Notes: generated by a model from the sequence alone, not told the origin. Counted from the stretch's first letter, positions 20,677 to 30,194 are shown. The stretch is 64,000 nt of DNA from Kiritimatiellia bacterium (GCA_016929905.1 JAFGHX010000166.1:20223-84222), one strand, 5' to 3'. Translations and numbers: made by a program.

Positions 20677-22101
20677 TCAGATATCGTAATAGAGGGCAAA
20701 CTCCCACGGATGGGGGCGCAGGTCGAGCGCCTGCACCTCGTTCACCGTCTTGTACGCGATCCAGGTATCAATCACATCCTGCGTGAAGACATCGCCCTTG
20801 AGCAGGAATTCAGAGTCGTCGGCCAACGCCCTGAGCGCATCGCGCAGCGAGCCGGGCGTCTGGGGCACCTTCGCCAGTTCTTCCGGCGGCAGGTCGTAGA
20901 TGTCCTTGTCGAGCGGCTCCCCGGGATCCGCCTTGTTCAGGATCCCGTCCACCGCGGCCATGAGAATGGCCGAGAAGGCAATGTACGGGTTGCAGCTCGG
21001 GTCCGGGCACCGGAACTCGATCCGCTTCGACTTCGGCGAGGTCGAGTACATGGGGATGCGAATGGCGGCGCTGCGGTTGCGGCGCGAGTAGGCCAGATTG
21101 ACCGGCGCTTCGAAGCCCGGCACCAGCCGCTTGTAGCTGTTGGTGGTCGGGTTCGTGAACGCGCACAACGCCGGTGCGTGTTTGAGCAGGCCGCCGATCA
21201 TGTACATGGCCGTCTCGGACAGGCCGGCATAGCCCTCGCCCGCGCACAGGTTCTGGTCGCCCTTCCAGATGGAGAGGTGCGTGTGCATGCCGCTCCCGTT
21301 GTCGTTGAAGAGGGGTTTCGGCATGAAGGTGACCGTCTTGTTGTGCTTGCGGGCCACGTTCTTGATCACGTATTTGTACTTCAGCACGTTGTCGCTCATC
21401 TCGACCAGCGGCGCGAATCGCATATCGATCTCCGCCTGCCCGCCGGTGGCGACTTCGTGGTGCTGCGCCTCGATCAGGACACCCATGTTCTCCAGCGTGA
21501 GCATCATCTCACTGCGCATGTCCTGCTGGCTGTCGGTCGGCGGGACGGGGAAATAGCCTTCCTTGTACCGCGGCTTGTAGCCCAGGTTCGGCGACTCCAC
21601 GCGGCCCGCGTTCCACCGGCCCTCGACGGAGTCCAGGTGATAGTACCCTTCGTGCTCATTCTGGTTGAAGCGCACATCGTCGAATATGAAGAACTCGGCT
21701 TCCGGGCCGACATACGCCGTATCGGCCAGCCCCGTGCTCCTGAGGTAGTTCTCCGCCTTGCGCGCGATGTTGCGCGGATCACGGGTATAGTCTTCGCCCG
21801 TCACCGGGTCGCAGATATTGCAGACCAGCACGAGGGTCTTGGCGGCAAAGAACGGGTCCACGAACGCCGTATCCGGCGCCGGTTTCACCAGCATGTCGGA
21901 CTCGTTGATGGCCTGCCAGCCCCGGATGCTCGACCCGTCGAATCCGAGCCCCTTCTCGAACGTGTCCTCGTCCACTTCGCGCGCGGGAACGGAGAAATGC
22001 TGCCACAGGCCCGGGAAATCCATGAAGCGGAGGTCGACGACCTCGATGGCTTCCTTCCGGATGAATTGGATCACATCTGCTACTGTCTTCGGTTTGCTCA
22101 T
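20677..22101 (-). CDS. glnA: Glutamine synthetase, type I
   Basis: ATP-dependent amidation of glutamate. 474 residues with the type I signature FDGSSIRGW, the ATP-binding [14 protein letters not shown] and [12 protein letters not shown]. Tyr402 in DIYDLPPEE corresponds to the adenylylated tyrosine of enterobacterial GlnA, so activity is probably switched by GlnE, encoded at 26348-30121. AGGAGG precedes the ATG. Last gene of amtB-glnB-glnA, 24 bp after glnB. Confidence 0.97.
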   Translation of the reverse strand: MSKPKTVADVIQFIRKEAIEVVDLRFMDFPGLWQHFSVPAREVDEDTFEKGLGFDGSSIRGWQAINESDMLVKPAPDTAFVDPFFAAKTLVLVCNICDPVTGEDYTRDPRNIARKAENYLRSTGLADTAYVGPEAEFFIFDDVRFNQNEHEGYYHLDSVEGRWNAGRVESPNLGYKPRYKEGYFPVPPTDSQQDMRSEMMLTLENMGVLIEAQHHEVATGGQAEIDMRFAPLVEMSDNVLKYKYVIKNVARKHNKTVTFMPKPLFNDNGSGMHTHLSIWKGDQNLCAGEGYAGLSETAMYMIGGLLKHAPALCAFTNPTTNSYKRLVPGFEAPVNLAYSRRNRSAAIRIPMYSTSPKSKRIEFRCPDPSCNPYIAFSAILMAAVDGILNKADPGEPLDKDIYDLPPEELAKVPQTPGSLRDALRALADDSEFLLKGDVFTQDVIDTWIAYKTVNEVQALDLRPHPWEFALYYDI

Positions 22102-22125
22102 CCCGCGCCTCCTGTCTACCCTCTT

Positions 22126-22467
22126 CTACCCTATCGCGTTGTTTCCTCGTTCGCCGGTGCGTATGCGGATGCACTCGGGCAATTCCTGTACGAAGATCTT
22201 GCCGTCGCCGATGTTGCCGGTTCGGGCCCCCTTGACGATCGCCTCGACGGTCGGTTCGACGAACGCCTCGTTGACGGCAATCTCCAACCGGACTTTCTTC
22301 AGCAGGTTCACTTCGAAATCCACGCCGCGGTACGACTCCTGGTAGCCCTTCTGCTGGCCGCAGCCGAGCGCGTTCGTGACGGAAATCTTATAGATCTCGT
22401 TCTCGTACAACGCCTGCTTCACGGCCGGGAGGCGTTCGGGCTGGATATAGGCAATGATCAACTTCAC
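22126..22467 (-). CDS. glnB: PII nitrogen-regulatory protein lacking the uridylylated tyrosine
   Basis: Trimeric sensor of ATP/ADP and 2-oxoglutarate that docks on AmtB, GlnE or other targets. 113 residues. The T-loop aligns without gaps to E. coli GlnB/Gln[18 protein letters not shown]. Tyr46 is kept, but position 51, the uridylylation site, is Phe. Gly37, Gln39 and Lys40 of the 2-oxoglutarate site are present. Starts with GTG at 22467. It lies 8 bp after amtB, the usual pairing, so AmtB gating is the most likely role; GlnK would be an equally good name. Confidence 0.93.
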   Translation of the reverse strand: MKLIIAYIQPERLPAVKQALYENEIYKISVTNALGCGQQKGYQESYRGVDFEVNLLKKVRLEIAVNEAFVEPTVEAIVKGARTGNIGDGKIFVQELPECIRIRTGERGNNAIG

Positions 22468-22475
22468 GGTTACCC

Positions 22476-23819
22476 CTATTTCGTAACGAATATCTGGAAC
22501 CCGCTGTAGGATTCCATCCCGTGTTCCCCGATATCGAGGCCACGCAGCTCATCCGCTTCACTGACCCTCAGCCCGATGACTCTGCGAATCACCAGGAACG
22601 CCGTCCCCATACTGAGCGCCACAAATCCCGCGCAGGCCGCCACGCCAAGCGTCTGAATGCCGAGCAATTTCAAGCCGCCGCCGGCGAAAAGCCCGGCGCG
22701 GGCTCCGCCCAGAAGCGCCTTTTGCCCGAAGAGCCCGACCGCCAGCGTTCCCCACACCCCGTTCAGACCATGAACGGGCACGGCGCCAACAGGATCGTCA
22801 ATCCCAACGCGGTCGAGCAAGGCCACACCCAGCACGATGATCACGCCCGCCACCAGCCCGATGATGACGGCGGCGGCGACGGACACATAGGCGCAGGGCG
22901 CGGTGATGGCCACCAACCCGGCCAGTGCGCCGTTCATCGCCATGGAGAGGTCGGGCTTCCCGAACAACAGCCACACCACCGCCATGGCGCTCACCGTCCC
23001 GGCACAGGCGGCCAGGTTCGTGTTGATCGCTACCCGGCTGTTCAATCCCGCGGACAACCCGCTCAGGGAACTGCCCGGGTTGAAGCCGAACCAGCCGAAC
23101 CACAGGATGAAGACGCCCAGCGATGCGAGCGGAATGTTGTGCCCCGGCATGGCATTGGCGGAACCGTCCCGATTGAACTTGCCGATCCGCGGCCCCAGGA
23201 CCGCGGCGCCGACCAGCGCCGCGATCCCACCTGTCGCGTGCACGACCGTCGAGCCGGCGAAATCGGCGAAACCCAGCCGCGCGAGCCAGCCGCCGCCCCA
23301 GACCCAATGCCCCACAACGGGATACACCAGCCCGCTGATCACGACCGTATAGGCCAGATACGCCCGAAACTTCATCCGCTCCGCCATCGCTCCCGCCACG
23401 ATCGTCGCCGCCGCGCCGCAGAAGGCCGCCTGGAACAGCCAGAAGGCGAACGTCGGGACACCGTTGGTCAGCGAATCCACGTTCCGCAACAGGAACCCGC
23501 CGGCGCCGATCAGCCCCGCCTTGCTCGAACCGAACATGAGCGCATAGCCCAGCACCCAGAACGACAGGCAGGCAATACAGAAGTCGAGAAAGTTCTTCGT
23601 CAGAATGTTGCACGCGTTCTTCGCACGGATGAAGCCCGCCTCCACCATTCCGAAACCCGCCTGCATGAAGAAAACCAGAAACGCGGCCAGCAGCACCCAA
23701 AGCGTATTCAGCCCTATCTCGACCCCCTCCAGCGCAGGGCCTCCGTCCGCCGCATACACCCATAACGGCGCCAACAGCACCGTCGCCCCCGCCACCACTC
23801 TCAATACCGCCCTGTTCAT
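22476..23819 (-). CDS. amtB: Ammonium transporter with signal peptide
   Basis: Inner-membrane ammonium channel. 447 residues: a cleavable-looking signal peptide ending near AADGG, then 11 predicted membrane helices. The twin pore histidines are in VHATGG and [19 protein letters not shown] precedes the ATG. First gene of amtB-glnB-glnA. A sigma-54 promoter lies at 23884-23900 and tandem palindromes 150-190 bp upstream, so expression is expected to respond to nitrogen limitation. Confidence 0.96.
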   Translation of the reverse strand: MNRAVLRVVAGATVLLAPLWVYAADGGPALEGVEIGLNTLWVLLAAFLVFFMQAGFGMVEAGFIRAKNACNILTKNFLDFCIACLSFWVLGYALMFGSSKAGLIGAGGFLLRNVDSLTNGVPTFAFWLFQAAFCGAAATIVAGAMAERMKFRAYLAYTVVISGLVYPVVGHWVWGGGWLARLGFADFAGSTVVHATGGIAALVGAAVLGPRIGKFNRDGSANAMPGHNIPLASLGVFILWFGWFGFNPGSSLSGLSAGLNSRVAINTNLAACAGTVSAMAVVWLLFGKPDLSMAMNGALAGLVAITAPCAYVSVAAAVIIGLVAGVIIVLGVALLDRVGIDDPVGAVPVHGLNGVWGTLAVGLFGQKALLGGARAGLFAGGGLKLLGIQTLGVAACAGFVALSMGTAFLVIRRVIGLRVSEADELRGLDIGEHGMESYSGFQIFVTK

Positions 23820-23883
23820 CGTCCGCTCCCTGCCCTTGAACCCATGCCGCTATCCCGCGTGATTCTCATACCGGATGTCCCTA

Positions 23884-23900
23884 AGCAAAAATCGTGCCAA
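23884..23900 (-). promoter_or_regulatory. Sigma-54 promoter of amtB-glnB-glnA
   Basis: On the minus strand TTGGCACGATTTTTGCT matches the -24/-12 consensus at essentially every conserved base, with GG and GC separated by 10 bp. Predicted start near 23873, a 54-nt leader before amtB. Confidence 0.85.
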
Positions 23901-24023
23901 GTCCGAAATCTCCGCGCTTCCGTCCTTCCGTGCCGTGCAAAAGCGGCATACCCGCCGCGCCAAGCCCTGCCCTTCCCCCGGCAGACAACTCTCACCCCGC
24001 CTCACTCCCGCCGCCGCCAGGAA

Positions 24024-24067
24024 CGACATTTATGTCGCATATATTAGTCAATACGACAATTATGTCG
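24024..24067. promoter_or_regulatory. Tandem palindromic activator sites between two sigma-54 promoters
   Basis: CGACATTTATGTCG (24024-24037) and CGACAATTATGTCG (24054-24067) are near-identical 14-bp palindromes whose centres are 30 bp (about three helical turns) apart. They lie about 170 bp upstream of the amtB start and about 140 bp upstream of the rightward start predicted from 24160-24176, the usual distance for an enhancer-binding activator. The candidate ligand is the NifA-like protein encoded at 30522-32066. Confidence 0.75.
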
Positions 24068-24159
24068 GCTCATAACGAGCGAAACGGACGTCAGAAAACG
24101 AGTAAAGTGGTACGGCCGGCGGCCGCTCGCGGGCGGCGAATCGAAGCCGGGCCTCCGAC

Positions 24160-24176
24160 TTGGCACGATCCGTGCT
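24160..24176 (+). promoter_or_regulatory. Divergent sigma-54 promoter with no recognised gene downstream
   Basis: TTGGCACGATCCGTGCT has one mismatch to the -24/-12 consensus (GTGCT for TTGCT) and exact GG-N10-GC spacing. Predicted start near 24187. Confidence 0.65.
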
Positions 24177-24186
24177 CAGAGGCAAC

Positions 24187-24444
24187 CCTATCATGATGAA
24201 CGAACAGACCGCGCCGGGAAGCATGAGCGAATGGCTGGTGAACGCCTGCGGGTTTCCGTGCGTGTGGCAGGGCTCGCCAAGCGTGAGGTGGGGTGCGGGG
24301 CGGGACAGCGATCGGCGGAGCGGTCACGCCCCGGCTGTGTCTGGCTCTACCGAGGCCGGGCAATCGGCTCCGGCCTGGCGGCCGCGGTGCGGACCGGCCT
24401 TTGAGAACGGAGACTGAACACGCCGTGTTGCGCCGACGCCCGAA
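24187..24444 (+). other. Predicted short sigma-54-dependent transcript: small RNA or small protein
   Basis: The 625-bp gap 23820-24444 holds the amtB control region on its left and this stretch on its right. A frame from ATG 24193 (or 24223) runs to 24417. Its first 20 codons read like protein (MSEWLVNACGFPCVWQGSPS from the second ATG), but the rest is low-complexity. If the start is at 24187, the only purine-rich tract before ATG 24193 is outside the message, so translation is doubtful. GGCCGG/CCGGCC near 24353-24374 could form a hairpin. The transcript would converge on the nucleoside hydrolase gene. Confidence 0.35.
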
Positions 24445-25353
24445 TCAGGTTTCGGTCAGCCGGCGTACGAGGAAGTCCTCGAAGGCGGCTAAGTCTTTCC
24501 AGTCCACGGCGACGCGCATTTTCTTGGCATTCTCGTCAGGGACGGTGAACCCGTCGTCGGTCACCCGAATCCCGATTTCCCTCATTTCCAACAGTTCGTC
24601 GGCGAAAGCCAGGTAGATGGCGACGGTATCGAAGAGAGTGGAACTCTTCACGTCCAACTGATCGGCCTTGTTCCGGAATTCGAGCCAGGCGCGGTAGTTC
24701 TGCATGAGCGCCTGGACGAGCGGATCCTGAGAGTGGCGCACGGCCTGGTACTTCCGGCCTCTGAGCGTCACCAGGCCGCAGGTGTCCAGCGGCGTAAGGG
24801 TCATGTCCCAATCGGCGGTGAATGTCTTCTGACAGGCGGGAGTGTGGTGGACCACATTGCTCTCCCGGTCGATTTCGGTTTTGCCCCCGTACCCTTTGTA
24901 TACGGAGCCGTGCATACCCACGAAGCGAGCCTTTTTCGCTATTCGCGGCTCCCGCTCCAACGCGGCCCCGATATTCGGGACCGGTCCGATACAGATCAGG
25001 GTGATCGGTTCCGGCGACGCCATGATCGTCTCGATCATCGCACCGACCCCGTCCTCCTGCACGGCTCCCGGGTACCGCGCCAGGTCGTACCCCTCGACCC
25101 ACGCGCCCTGCGGCTGCTTGGTGCGCGAGCCGAACGGAATGCCGATTCCAACGGGCACGTCCGTTCGCCCGGCCACCTCCAGCATTTTCGCGATGATGGC
25201 CGCGCGATAGCGCGTGTCCCCGGTATCCGAGACCACCATCCTCACGTCCAGTTCCGGCGACTTCAGCATCATGGCCAAGGCCCACGTGTCGTCGATGTCC
25301 CCCCCGATGTCCGTGTCCAGAATGACGGGAATGCATCCGTTCCGAGCTGTCAT
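24445..25353 (-). CDS. Inosine/uridine-preferring nucleoside hydrolase family protein
   Basis: 302 residues. The N-terminal DTDIGGDIDDTWAL is the calcium- and ribose-binding DxDxxxDD motif of this family, which hydrolyses the N-glycosidic bond of nucleosides. The remaining family features are less clear, and the real substrate could be another glycoside. AAAGGAG precedes the ATG. It is divergent from an AraC regulator across a 127-bp AT-rich gap, so it is probably that regulator's target. It does not obviously belong with the nitrogen genes around it, although salvage of nucleosides could supply nitrogen. Confidence 0.85.
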   Translation of the reverse strand: MTARNGCIPVILDTDIGGDIDDTWALAMMLKSPELDVRMVVSDTGDTRYRAAIIAKMLEVAGRTDVPVGIGIPFGSRTKQPQGAWVEGYDLARYPGAVQEDGVGAMIETIMASPEPITLICIGPVPNIGAALEREPRIAKKARFVGMHGSVYKGYGGKTEIDRESNVVHHTPACQKTFTADWDMTLTPLDTCGLVTLRGRKYQAVRHSQDPLVQALMQNYRAWLEFRNKADQLDVKSSTLFDTVAIYLAFADELLEMREIGIRVTDDGFTVPDENAKKMRVAVDWKDLAAFEDFLVRRLTET

Positions 25354-25480
25354 AGAGAGGCTCCTTTCCGAATTAGCAGCATATTATCGCTTATCGGGTC
25401 AGATAACACTTGACAATTCGATCTTAATATAGCATTTTTTGACTTCACGCGAACCGGTTCATGGAGAGGGCGCGTGAAGA
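25354..25480. promoter_or_regulatory. AT-rich divergent promoter region (nucleoside hydrolase / araC)
   Basis: The most AT-rich short stretch in this part of the window. TTGACA (25410-25415) points toward araC but has no good -10 at 17 bp. On the minus strand TTGTCA (25416-25411) with TAAGCG 17 bp downstream, or TAATAT (25386-25381), are weak candidates. Activator-dependent promoters are likely. Confidence 0.4.
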
Positions 25481-26254
25481 ATGGACCCAACCCCGGTGAA
25501 CGAGACGCCGGTCACCTTCCTGCATTCCGGCCGTTTTGCGAGCACCCGCAACGTGCAGATGCACACGCATCCGGGCACGGAATTGATTCTGGTGACGGAG
25601 GGGCACTGCACGATCGACGTGCAGCACCGCTCGTTGGACGGCTGGCGCGGGACGCTCTACGTCCTTCCGGCGCGAGTTCCACACAACCAGATCGAGCACG
25701 AGTTCACACGCACGGAGTACGTGACGTGCCGGGCGAGTCCCCTTCTGCTGGATGATTCGCCGCGCACCCTTGACGTGGCGGCTGACGGCTGGATTCCGCG
25801 ATGGATCGGAGAAATCTGCGATCTAACAGCGGACAGACGGAGCGACTCCGGGGAGGAAGCCTCGGCGCTGACCCATGCGCTGCTGTGCCGTCTACGGCGG
25901 GTCGAGCGCGCCGGCAGGCGAACGGGCATGCATCCGGCGTTGAGGCGGGCGCTTCAGTTGGTGGACGCCGCCCCCGCCGCCCCCCTGGACGCGGCACGCC
26001 TGTCCGTTCACGCGGGGATCAGCGCGAGCCGTCTTGGCGCCCTGTTCCGCGCGGGCGTCGGGTGCGGCCCGATGAAGTACCTTCAAGACGTGCGCATGGC
26101 GCTCGCGCGGCGGTTGTTGACGGACCCGTACCGGACGGTGCAGGAGGTGGCGCGTCTCTGCGGGTTCGAGGACGCCAACTACTTCTCGCGCCTGTTCCGC
26201 CGCCGGCAGGGCTGTTCCCCTTCGGCCTACCGGCAGAACAGAGGGCTCCGATAG
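25481..26254 (+). CDS. AraC-family transcriptional regulator with cupin sensor domain
   Basis: 257 residues. Residues about 1-100 form a cupin-like sensor (QMHTHPGTELILVTEG). The C-terminal about 100 residues are a double helix-turn-helix: ISASRLGALFRAGVGCGPMK, then VQEVARLCGFEDANYFSRLF and the family signature GCSPSAYR. Likely controls the divergent nucleoside hydrolase in response to a small ligand, probably a sugar or nucleoside. Overlapping starts are possible; the ATG at 25481 is the first in frame with the cupin domain. Confidence 0.87.
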   Translation: MDPTPVNETPVTFLHSGRFASTRNVQMHTHPGTELILVTEGHCTIDVQHRSLDGWRGTLYVLPARVPHNQIEHEFTRTEYVTCRASPLLLDDSPRTLDVAADGWIPRWIGEICDLTADRRSDSGEEASALTHALLCRLRRVERAGRRTGMHPALRRALQLVDAAPAAPLDAARLSVHAGISASRLGALFRAGVGCGPMKYLQDVRMALARRLLTDPYRTVQEVARLCGFEDANYFSRLFRRRQGCSPSAYRQNRGLR

Positions 26255-26255
26255 T

Positions 26256-26349
26256 GGAAGCGGCGTCTCGCCGCTTCCAGAAGCGGCCGCGCCGGTCTTC
26301 CTCCAGCGGCATGTCGTGGCGCCGGGGGAAGCGGCGAGACGCCGCTTCT
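26256..26349. repeat. Two REP-like hairpins in opposite orientation
   Basis: GGAAGCGGCG-TCT-CGCCGCTTCC (26256-26278) and GGAAGCGGCG-AGA-CGCCGCTTCT (26327-26349) are each 10-bp hairpins with 3-base loops, and together form an inverted pair. They fill the gap between the convergent araC and glnE, and the second covers the glnE stop codon. The arrangement resembles a paired REP element. Confidence 0.7.
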
Positions 26350-29300
26350 ACTTCGTGCTGTTCGCGAAGGCGGCGAACGCCTCGCGCACGCGATCCCGGC
26401 ACCGGTCCAGTTGTTGCCTGAACGTCCGGGCGTCGGACGCCACACCGAGCACGCGTTTGGCCAGGGCGGTGCAGGCTGTTTCGGAAGCGGGCACGGCGTG
26501 AATCTGGCGGTCTTCCAGTATCTGGAGGACGTGTTCCACGCGGCGCAGGAAGACGTAGTCGTCGTGCAGCTGGGCGGCCCGCGCGTTGTCGAGCAAGCCC
26601 TTCCGTGCCAGCGTTTCCAGGCCGCAAAGGGTATTCGCGGTCAGGATGTCGGGTTCTCGGGCGGCGTGGATAAGCTGCAGCCCCTGCACGAGAAACTCGA
26701 CGTCACGGATGCCGCCCAGCCCCGTTTTCACGTCGGACGACCCGCCGCGGCGAGCGCCGCGCCCGCGGGCGCCGGCCTGGCGCATACGTTCCACGCACGC
26801 GACGACCTCGGCGGGCGAGCGGGGACTGAGGAGCAACGGCTTGATGCCTTCCAGGAACCGCTGACCGAGCGCGAGGTTCCCTGCGATCGGCCGCGCCTTG
26901 AGCAGCGCCTGGACTTCCCAGAGCGCGGCCCGGTTGCGGTAGTAGCCGAGCAGCGCCGACAGGGACTGGACCAGTTGGCCCGCGCGTCCGTAGGCCCGCA
27001 ACCTGAAATCCACGCGATAGGCATAGCCCTCCTCCGTATGGTCGGCGAGGCAGGCGCGCACCTGTTCCATGACCCGGCTGAACCGACCGACGGCGCCGGG
27101 ATCCCGCTGGTCGTCGCACAGCCCGACGAGATCGATATCGGAGCTGTAGTTGAGTTCGCACCCGCCCAGTTTGCCGAGCGCCAGAATGACGAACTGGTCT
27201 GCCCGGTATTCGCCGGGTCTGCCGGTCGCGCCGGCGGCGCCCCAGACGCGGTCCAGGGCAGCCGCCGTAACGGCCTCGGCCAGCGCCGACAGATCCCGCA
27301 CGACATCGGCCAGCCCGACGCCCAGCGCTATGTCGCGGGTACCGATGCGGAGGAGTTCGCGCCGCCTGAACCGGCGCAAAGCGTTCAGCCAGTCGTCTTG
27401 CGCCGGGAAGGTCCGCGACAGGGCACCCACATCGTCTTTGATGCTCGCGCGGTCGCGTTGCGCGTAGAGGTTCTTCGGGTCCGTTGCCCACTCCAGGAAT
27501 TGCGGGTAACGCACCAGCGTATCGGCGAGAAACTGGCTCCCGGCGAAGATCCCGAGCAGGATCTCGAGGCGTCTCGGTTGCGACAGGAGCATCTGGTAGT
27601 GGGCGCCGGGGTCCGGCAGGGCGCGCGCGAACCGCTCCCAGTTGTTGAGCGCCATGTCGGGGTCCGGCTCGCGGCGGAGCGTATCGCAGGCCAGCACGGC
27701 CAGTTTGGCGAAGAGATCGCGACGCGACTCGGTGCCGGCCAGTGCGCGCAGGTTCACGTGTGCGCGCGCGACGTCGGCGAAGCCGGCGTCTTGCAGGATA
27801 CGGGCACGCAGGTCGGCGGGCACGTTGTCGGACAAGACCAGGTCGGCGACGTTTCCCTCTGCCGGCCCGGGCAGCGAATCGCGCCCGAAATGCCGCTCCA
27901 CGAATGCGCGGATTCTGGCCGTCTGTGTCTCGAACTCGAGTCGGAGCTGTTGCTCGGGCTCGAGCGTGCCGCCCCGGCGGTACCCCATCCGGCGCGCGAG
28001 GTGGACGAATTCGTGCGCGCCGGTGGGCGGCAGGAACAGGTCGCGGGCGGACCCGCGCAACATGCGCAGGCCGTTGATGAGGCGCCGCAGAAATTGATAG
28101 GCTTCCTTCAGCGCGCCGCTTTCCTCACCGCTGAGCACGCCGGCCTCCGAAAGCGCATTCAGAGCTTCGTGCAGGCGCGGCGTACGCAGCGACGGCCGGG
28201 TCTTGCCGTGCATGACCTGCAGGATCTGCACGTCGTACTCCAGATCCACCAGGGCGCCCGGGCTGAATTTGGCATTATACCGGCCGGGTTCGGTCTTTTC
28301 CTTGAGCTGTTTCCGGCGGATATCCCTGAGTTCCCTGACGTCGAGGCTCTTGGCGGCGTAGACGAACTCGTCGCGCAGCCGTTCGACCTGCGCGCCGAGC
28401 TCGGGATCACCCCCGACCGCTCTCAGACGGACGAGGGCCAGCCGCTCGTAGGACAGCGCGGCACCGCCGACCCCGTAATACCGGCAGAAATTCTCCAGGC
28501 TGCAGGCCAGGGGCCCATTCCTGCCGTAGGGCCGCAGCTGCAGATCGACATGGAAGATCCCCTCACGTTTCGCGCGGATGGACCCGGCCGTCTGGCGCAC
28601 GAGCAACTCGAAGAACTCCGAATTCGCGATGGGCTGCGCGCCGTCCGTCCGTCCGTTGTCGCTATACACGAACAACAGTTCGATATCGGAGGCGTACCCC
28701 AGCGCCTCGCCGCCGAGCTTGCCGAGCCCGAAAACGGCGTACCGCGCGGCCAACCCGGCGACGGTGCGCGGGGTCCCGTGTCTGGCGGCCAGGTCGCGGT
28801 AGACGAGGCCGGCCGCCGTCTCGACGACCAACTCGGCAAGGCGGGTCAGGTGTTCGGCCAGAACCCGCGGGCCGGAGCCTTCGTTGAGAATGTGGTCGAG
28901 ATCGATCGCGAATATCGCCCGGTCCTTGAATTCGTTCAGGCGCCGAAACGTTTCGTCGAGGGATTGGGCGCCGGCCAACTCCCGGGCAAGTCGTTCGCGA
29001 GTGGCCTGTGCGGAGGGAGCGAGCGAGCGGCCTTCGAGCTGCGGTTCGAGGATCGGCAGCAGCGATTCGTATTGCAGCCGCACGAAATCCTCCCAGAGAA
29101 AGTCGCTTGCGCCGAGCAGCCGGGCCAGTTCCTGCAGGGCGCGCGGGCTGGTGAACAGATCGAGCCAGTTGCTCTGTTCCGGCAGCCGCAGGACGTTTTC
29201 CACGAGCTGCTCGAACCGGCAGAGCGCGGCGTACGGATCGGGCGAATGGCCGAGGAAATAGGTGAACTGTTTGGTCAGCAGGACTGAGAGTCGCAGCCGG

Positions 29301-30121
29301 CCGAGCAGATCGGGATCGCGTATCTTGCCGCCGCGCGCATCGAGCACCTGCAATTCGTCCTCGATGCGGCCGTGTGTCGTGCGAATGCGCACCCGCTCGA
29401 TCGAGACGCCGTTCAGAGACAGCGCGGTCGTGAGCGCATAGAGGAACGCCGGCGTATCCTGCGAGACCACGCGAAGGGTGGTGCAGCGCCCGCTCGCGTT
29501 GTCGACAGCGATCTCAACAGGGTAGAGCGCGGGCAAGGCGTCCGCCTGAAGATGGGCGAGGCGGCCGGCGACCATCTCGTTGACCTGATGCTTGGCCTCC
29601 GCGACGGCATCGCGGCGCCCACTCTCCAGCCGGCCGATGATCCCCCTCAGGCACGCCACCAGTTCGCCCTCCCAAACCTGGCGCGACGCGATCTGAATCT
29701 GGACGGACCCGGCGAAATGGTCGATAATCCGCCTGCGCTGAAAGGGGGCGTCGGCGCGCTTGCCCCGCCGGCGCCGTGCGCCCGGGGCGGGGTCCGACTC
29801 GGGCGTCGGTGCGTAGGTGAAGACCTCGCCGGACACAATCGAAAAGCCGAGCCCCGCCAGAACGCCGGTTATGAGCGAGAACTCGCCGGGATAGTCGAAG
29901 GCCAGCACCGTGCAGTCGGCGCGCCCGTCCGCCTGCCAGCGGAAGAGCACCTCGACGGGATGGCGGGCCGTCAGACGGCTCAGCGCCGCCAGATGCGTCC
30001 CGATCCGAGCCGGCTCAAAGGCCTCGAAGTACGCCTCCTCCAGACGCGCCAGGTGTTCGGCGACAAGCCGCTCGTCCACCGCGGGGCACTCGGCTGTGAG
30101 TTGTGCAAGCGAAGGTTTCAC
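26348..30121 (-). CDS. glnE: Glutamine synthetase adenylyltransferase/adenylyl-removing enzyme with two N-terminal ACT domains
   Basis: 1257 residues against about 950 for typical GlnE. Two nucleotidyltransferase halves are clear: GLGKLGG 465-471 with SDIEL 478-482, and ALGKLGG 981-987 with SDIDL 994-998. The extra 285 N-terminal residues contain two ACT-like units, about 70-145 (DYPGEFSLITGVLAGLGFSI) and about 214-285 (QDTPAFLYALTTALSLNGVS), resembling the paired glutamine-sensing ACT domains of GlnD. The second half, with GLGGIRDVEF and REPDIL, reads like the E. coli deadenylylase half; the first half is more like cyanobacterial or Chloroflexi nucleotidyltransferases, so assignment of the two activities is open. 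Starts with GTG. It should modify Tyr402 of GlnA. Confidence 0.9.
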   Translation of the reverse strand: MKPSLAQLTAECPAVDERLVAEHLARLEEAYFEAFEPARIGTHLAALSRLTARHPVEVLFRWQADGRADCTVLAFDYPGEFSLITGVLAGLGFSIVSGEVFTYAPTPESDPAPGARRRRGKRADAPFQRRRIIDHFAGSVQIQIASRQVWEGELVACLRGIIGRLESGRRDAVAEAKHQVNEMVAGRLAHLQADALPALYPVEIAVDNASGRCTTLRVVSQDTPAFLYALTTALSLNGVSIERVRIRTTHGRIEDELQVLDARGGKIRDPDLLGRLRLSVLLTKQFTYFLGHSPDPYAALCRFEQLVENVLRLPEQSNWLDLFTSPRALQELARLLGASDFLWEDFVRLQYESLLPILEPQLEGRSLAPSAQATRERLARELAGAQSLDETFRRLNEFKDRAIFAIDLDHILNEGSGPRVLAEHLTRLAELVVETAAGLVYRDLAARHGTPRTVAGLAARYAVFGLGKLGGEALGYASDIELLFVYSDNGRTDGAQPIANSEFFELLVRQTAGSIRAKREGIFHVDLQLRPYGRNGPLACSLENFCRYYGVGGAALSYERLALVRLRAVGGDPELGAQVERLRDEFVYAAKSLDVRELRDIRRKQLKEKTEPGRYNAKFSPGALVDLEYDVQILQVMHGKTRPSLRTPRLHEALNALSEAGVLSGEESGALKEAYQFLRRLINGLRMLRGSARDLFLPPTGAHEFVHLARRMGYRRGGTLEPEQQLRLEFETQTARIRAFVERHFGRDSLPGPAEGNVADLVLSDNVPADLRARILQDAGFADVARAHVNLRALAGTESRRDLFAKLAVLACDTLRREPDPDMALNNWERFARALPDPGAHYQMLLSQPRRLEILLGIFAGSQFLADTLVRYPQFLEWATDPKNLYAQRDRASIKDDVGALSRTFPAQDDWLNALRRFRRRELLRIGTRDIALGVGLADVVRDLSALAEAVTAAALDRVWGAAGATGRPGEYRADQFVILALGKLGGCELNYSSDIDLVGLCDDQRDPGAVGRFSRVMEQVRACLADHTEEGYAYRVDFRLRAYGRAGQLVQSLSALLGYYRNRAALWEVQALLKARPIAGNLALGQRFLEGIKPLLLSPRSPAEVVACVERMRQAGARGRGARRGGSSDVKTGLGGIRDVEFLVQGLQLIHAAREPDILTANTLCGLETLARKGLLDNARAAQLHDDYVFLRRVEHVLQILEDRQIHAVPASETACTALAKRVLGVASDARTFRQQLDRCRDRVREAFAAFANSTK

Positions 30122-30194
30122 GGGGCCGTTCCGGCTCTCGCCTCAAGGCGGAATCCAGATGAATGGCTCTCCTCCGCCACCAACTCCGCCCCCC

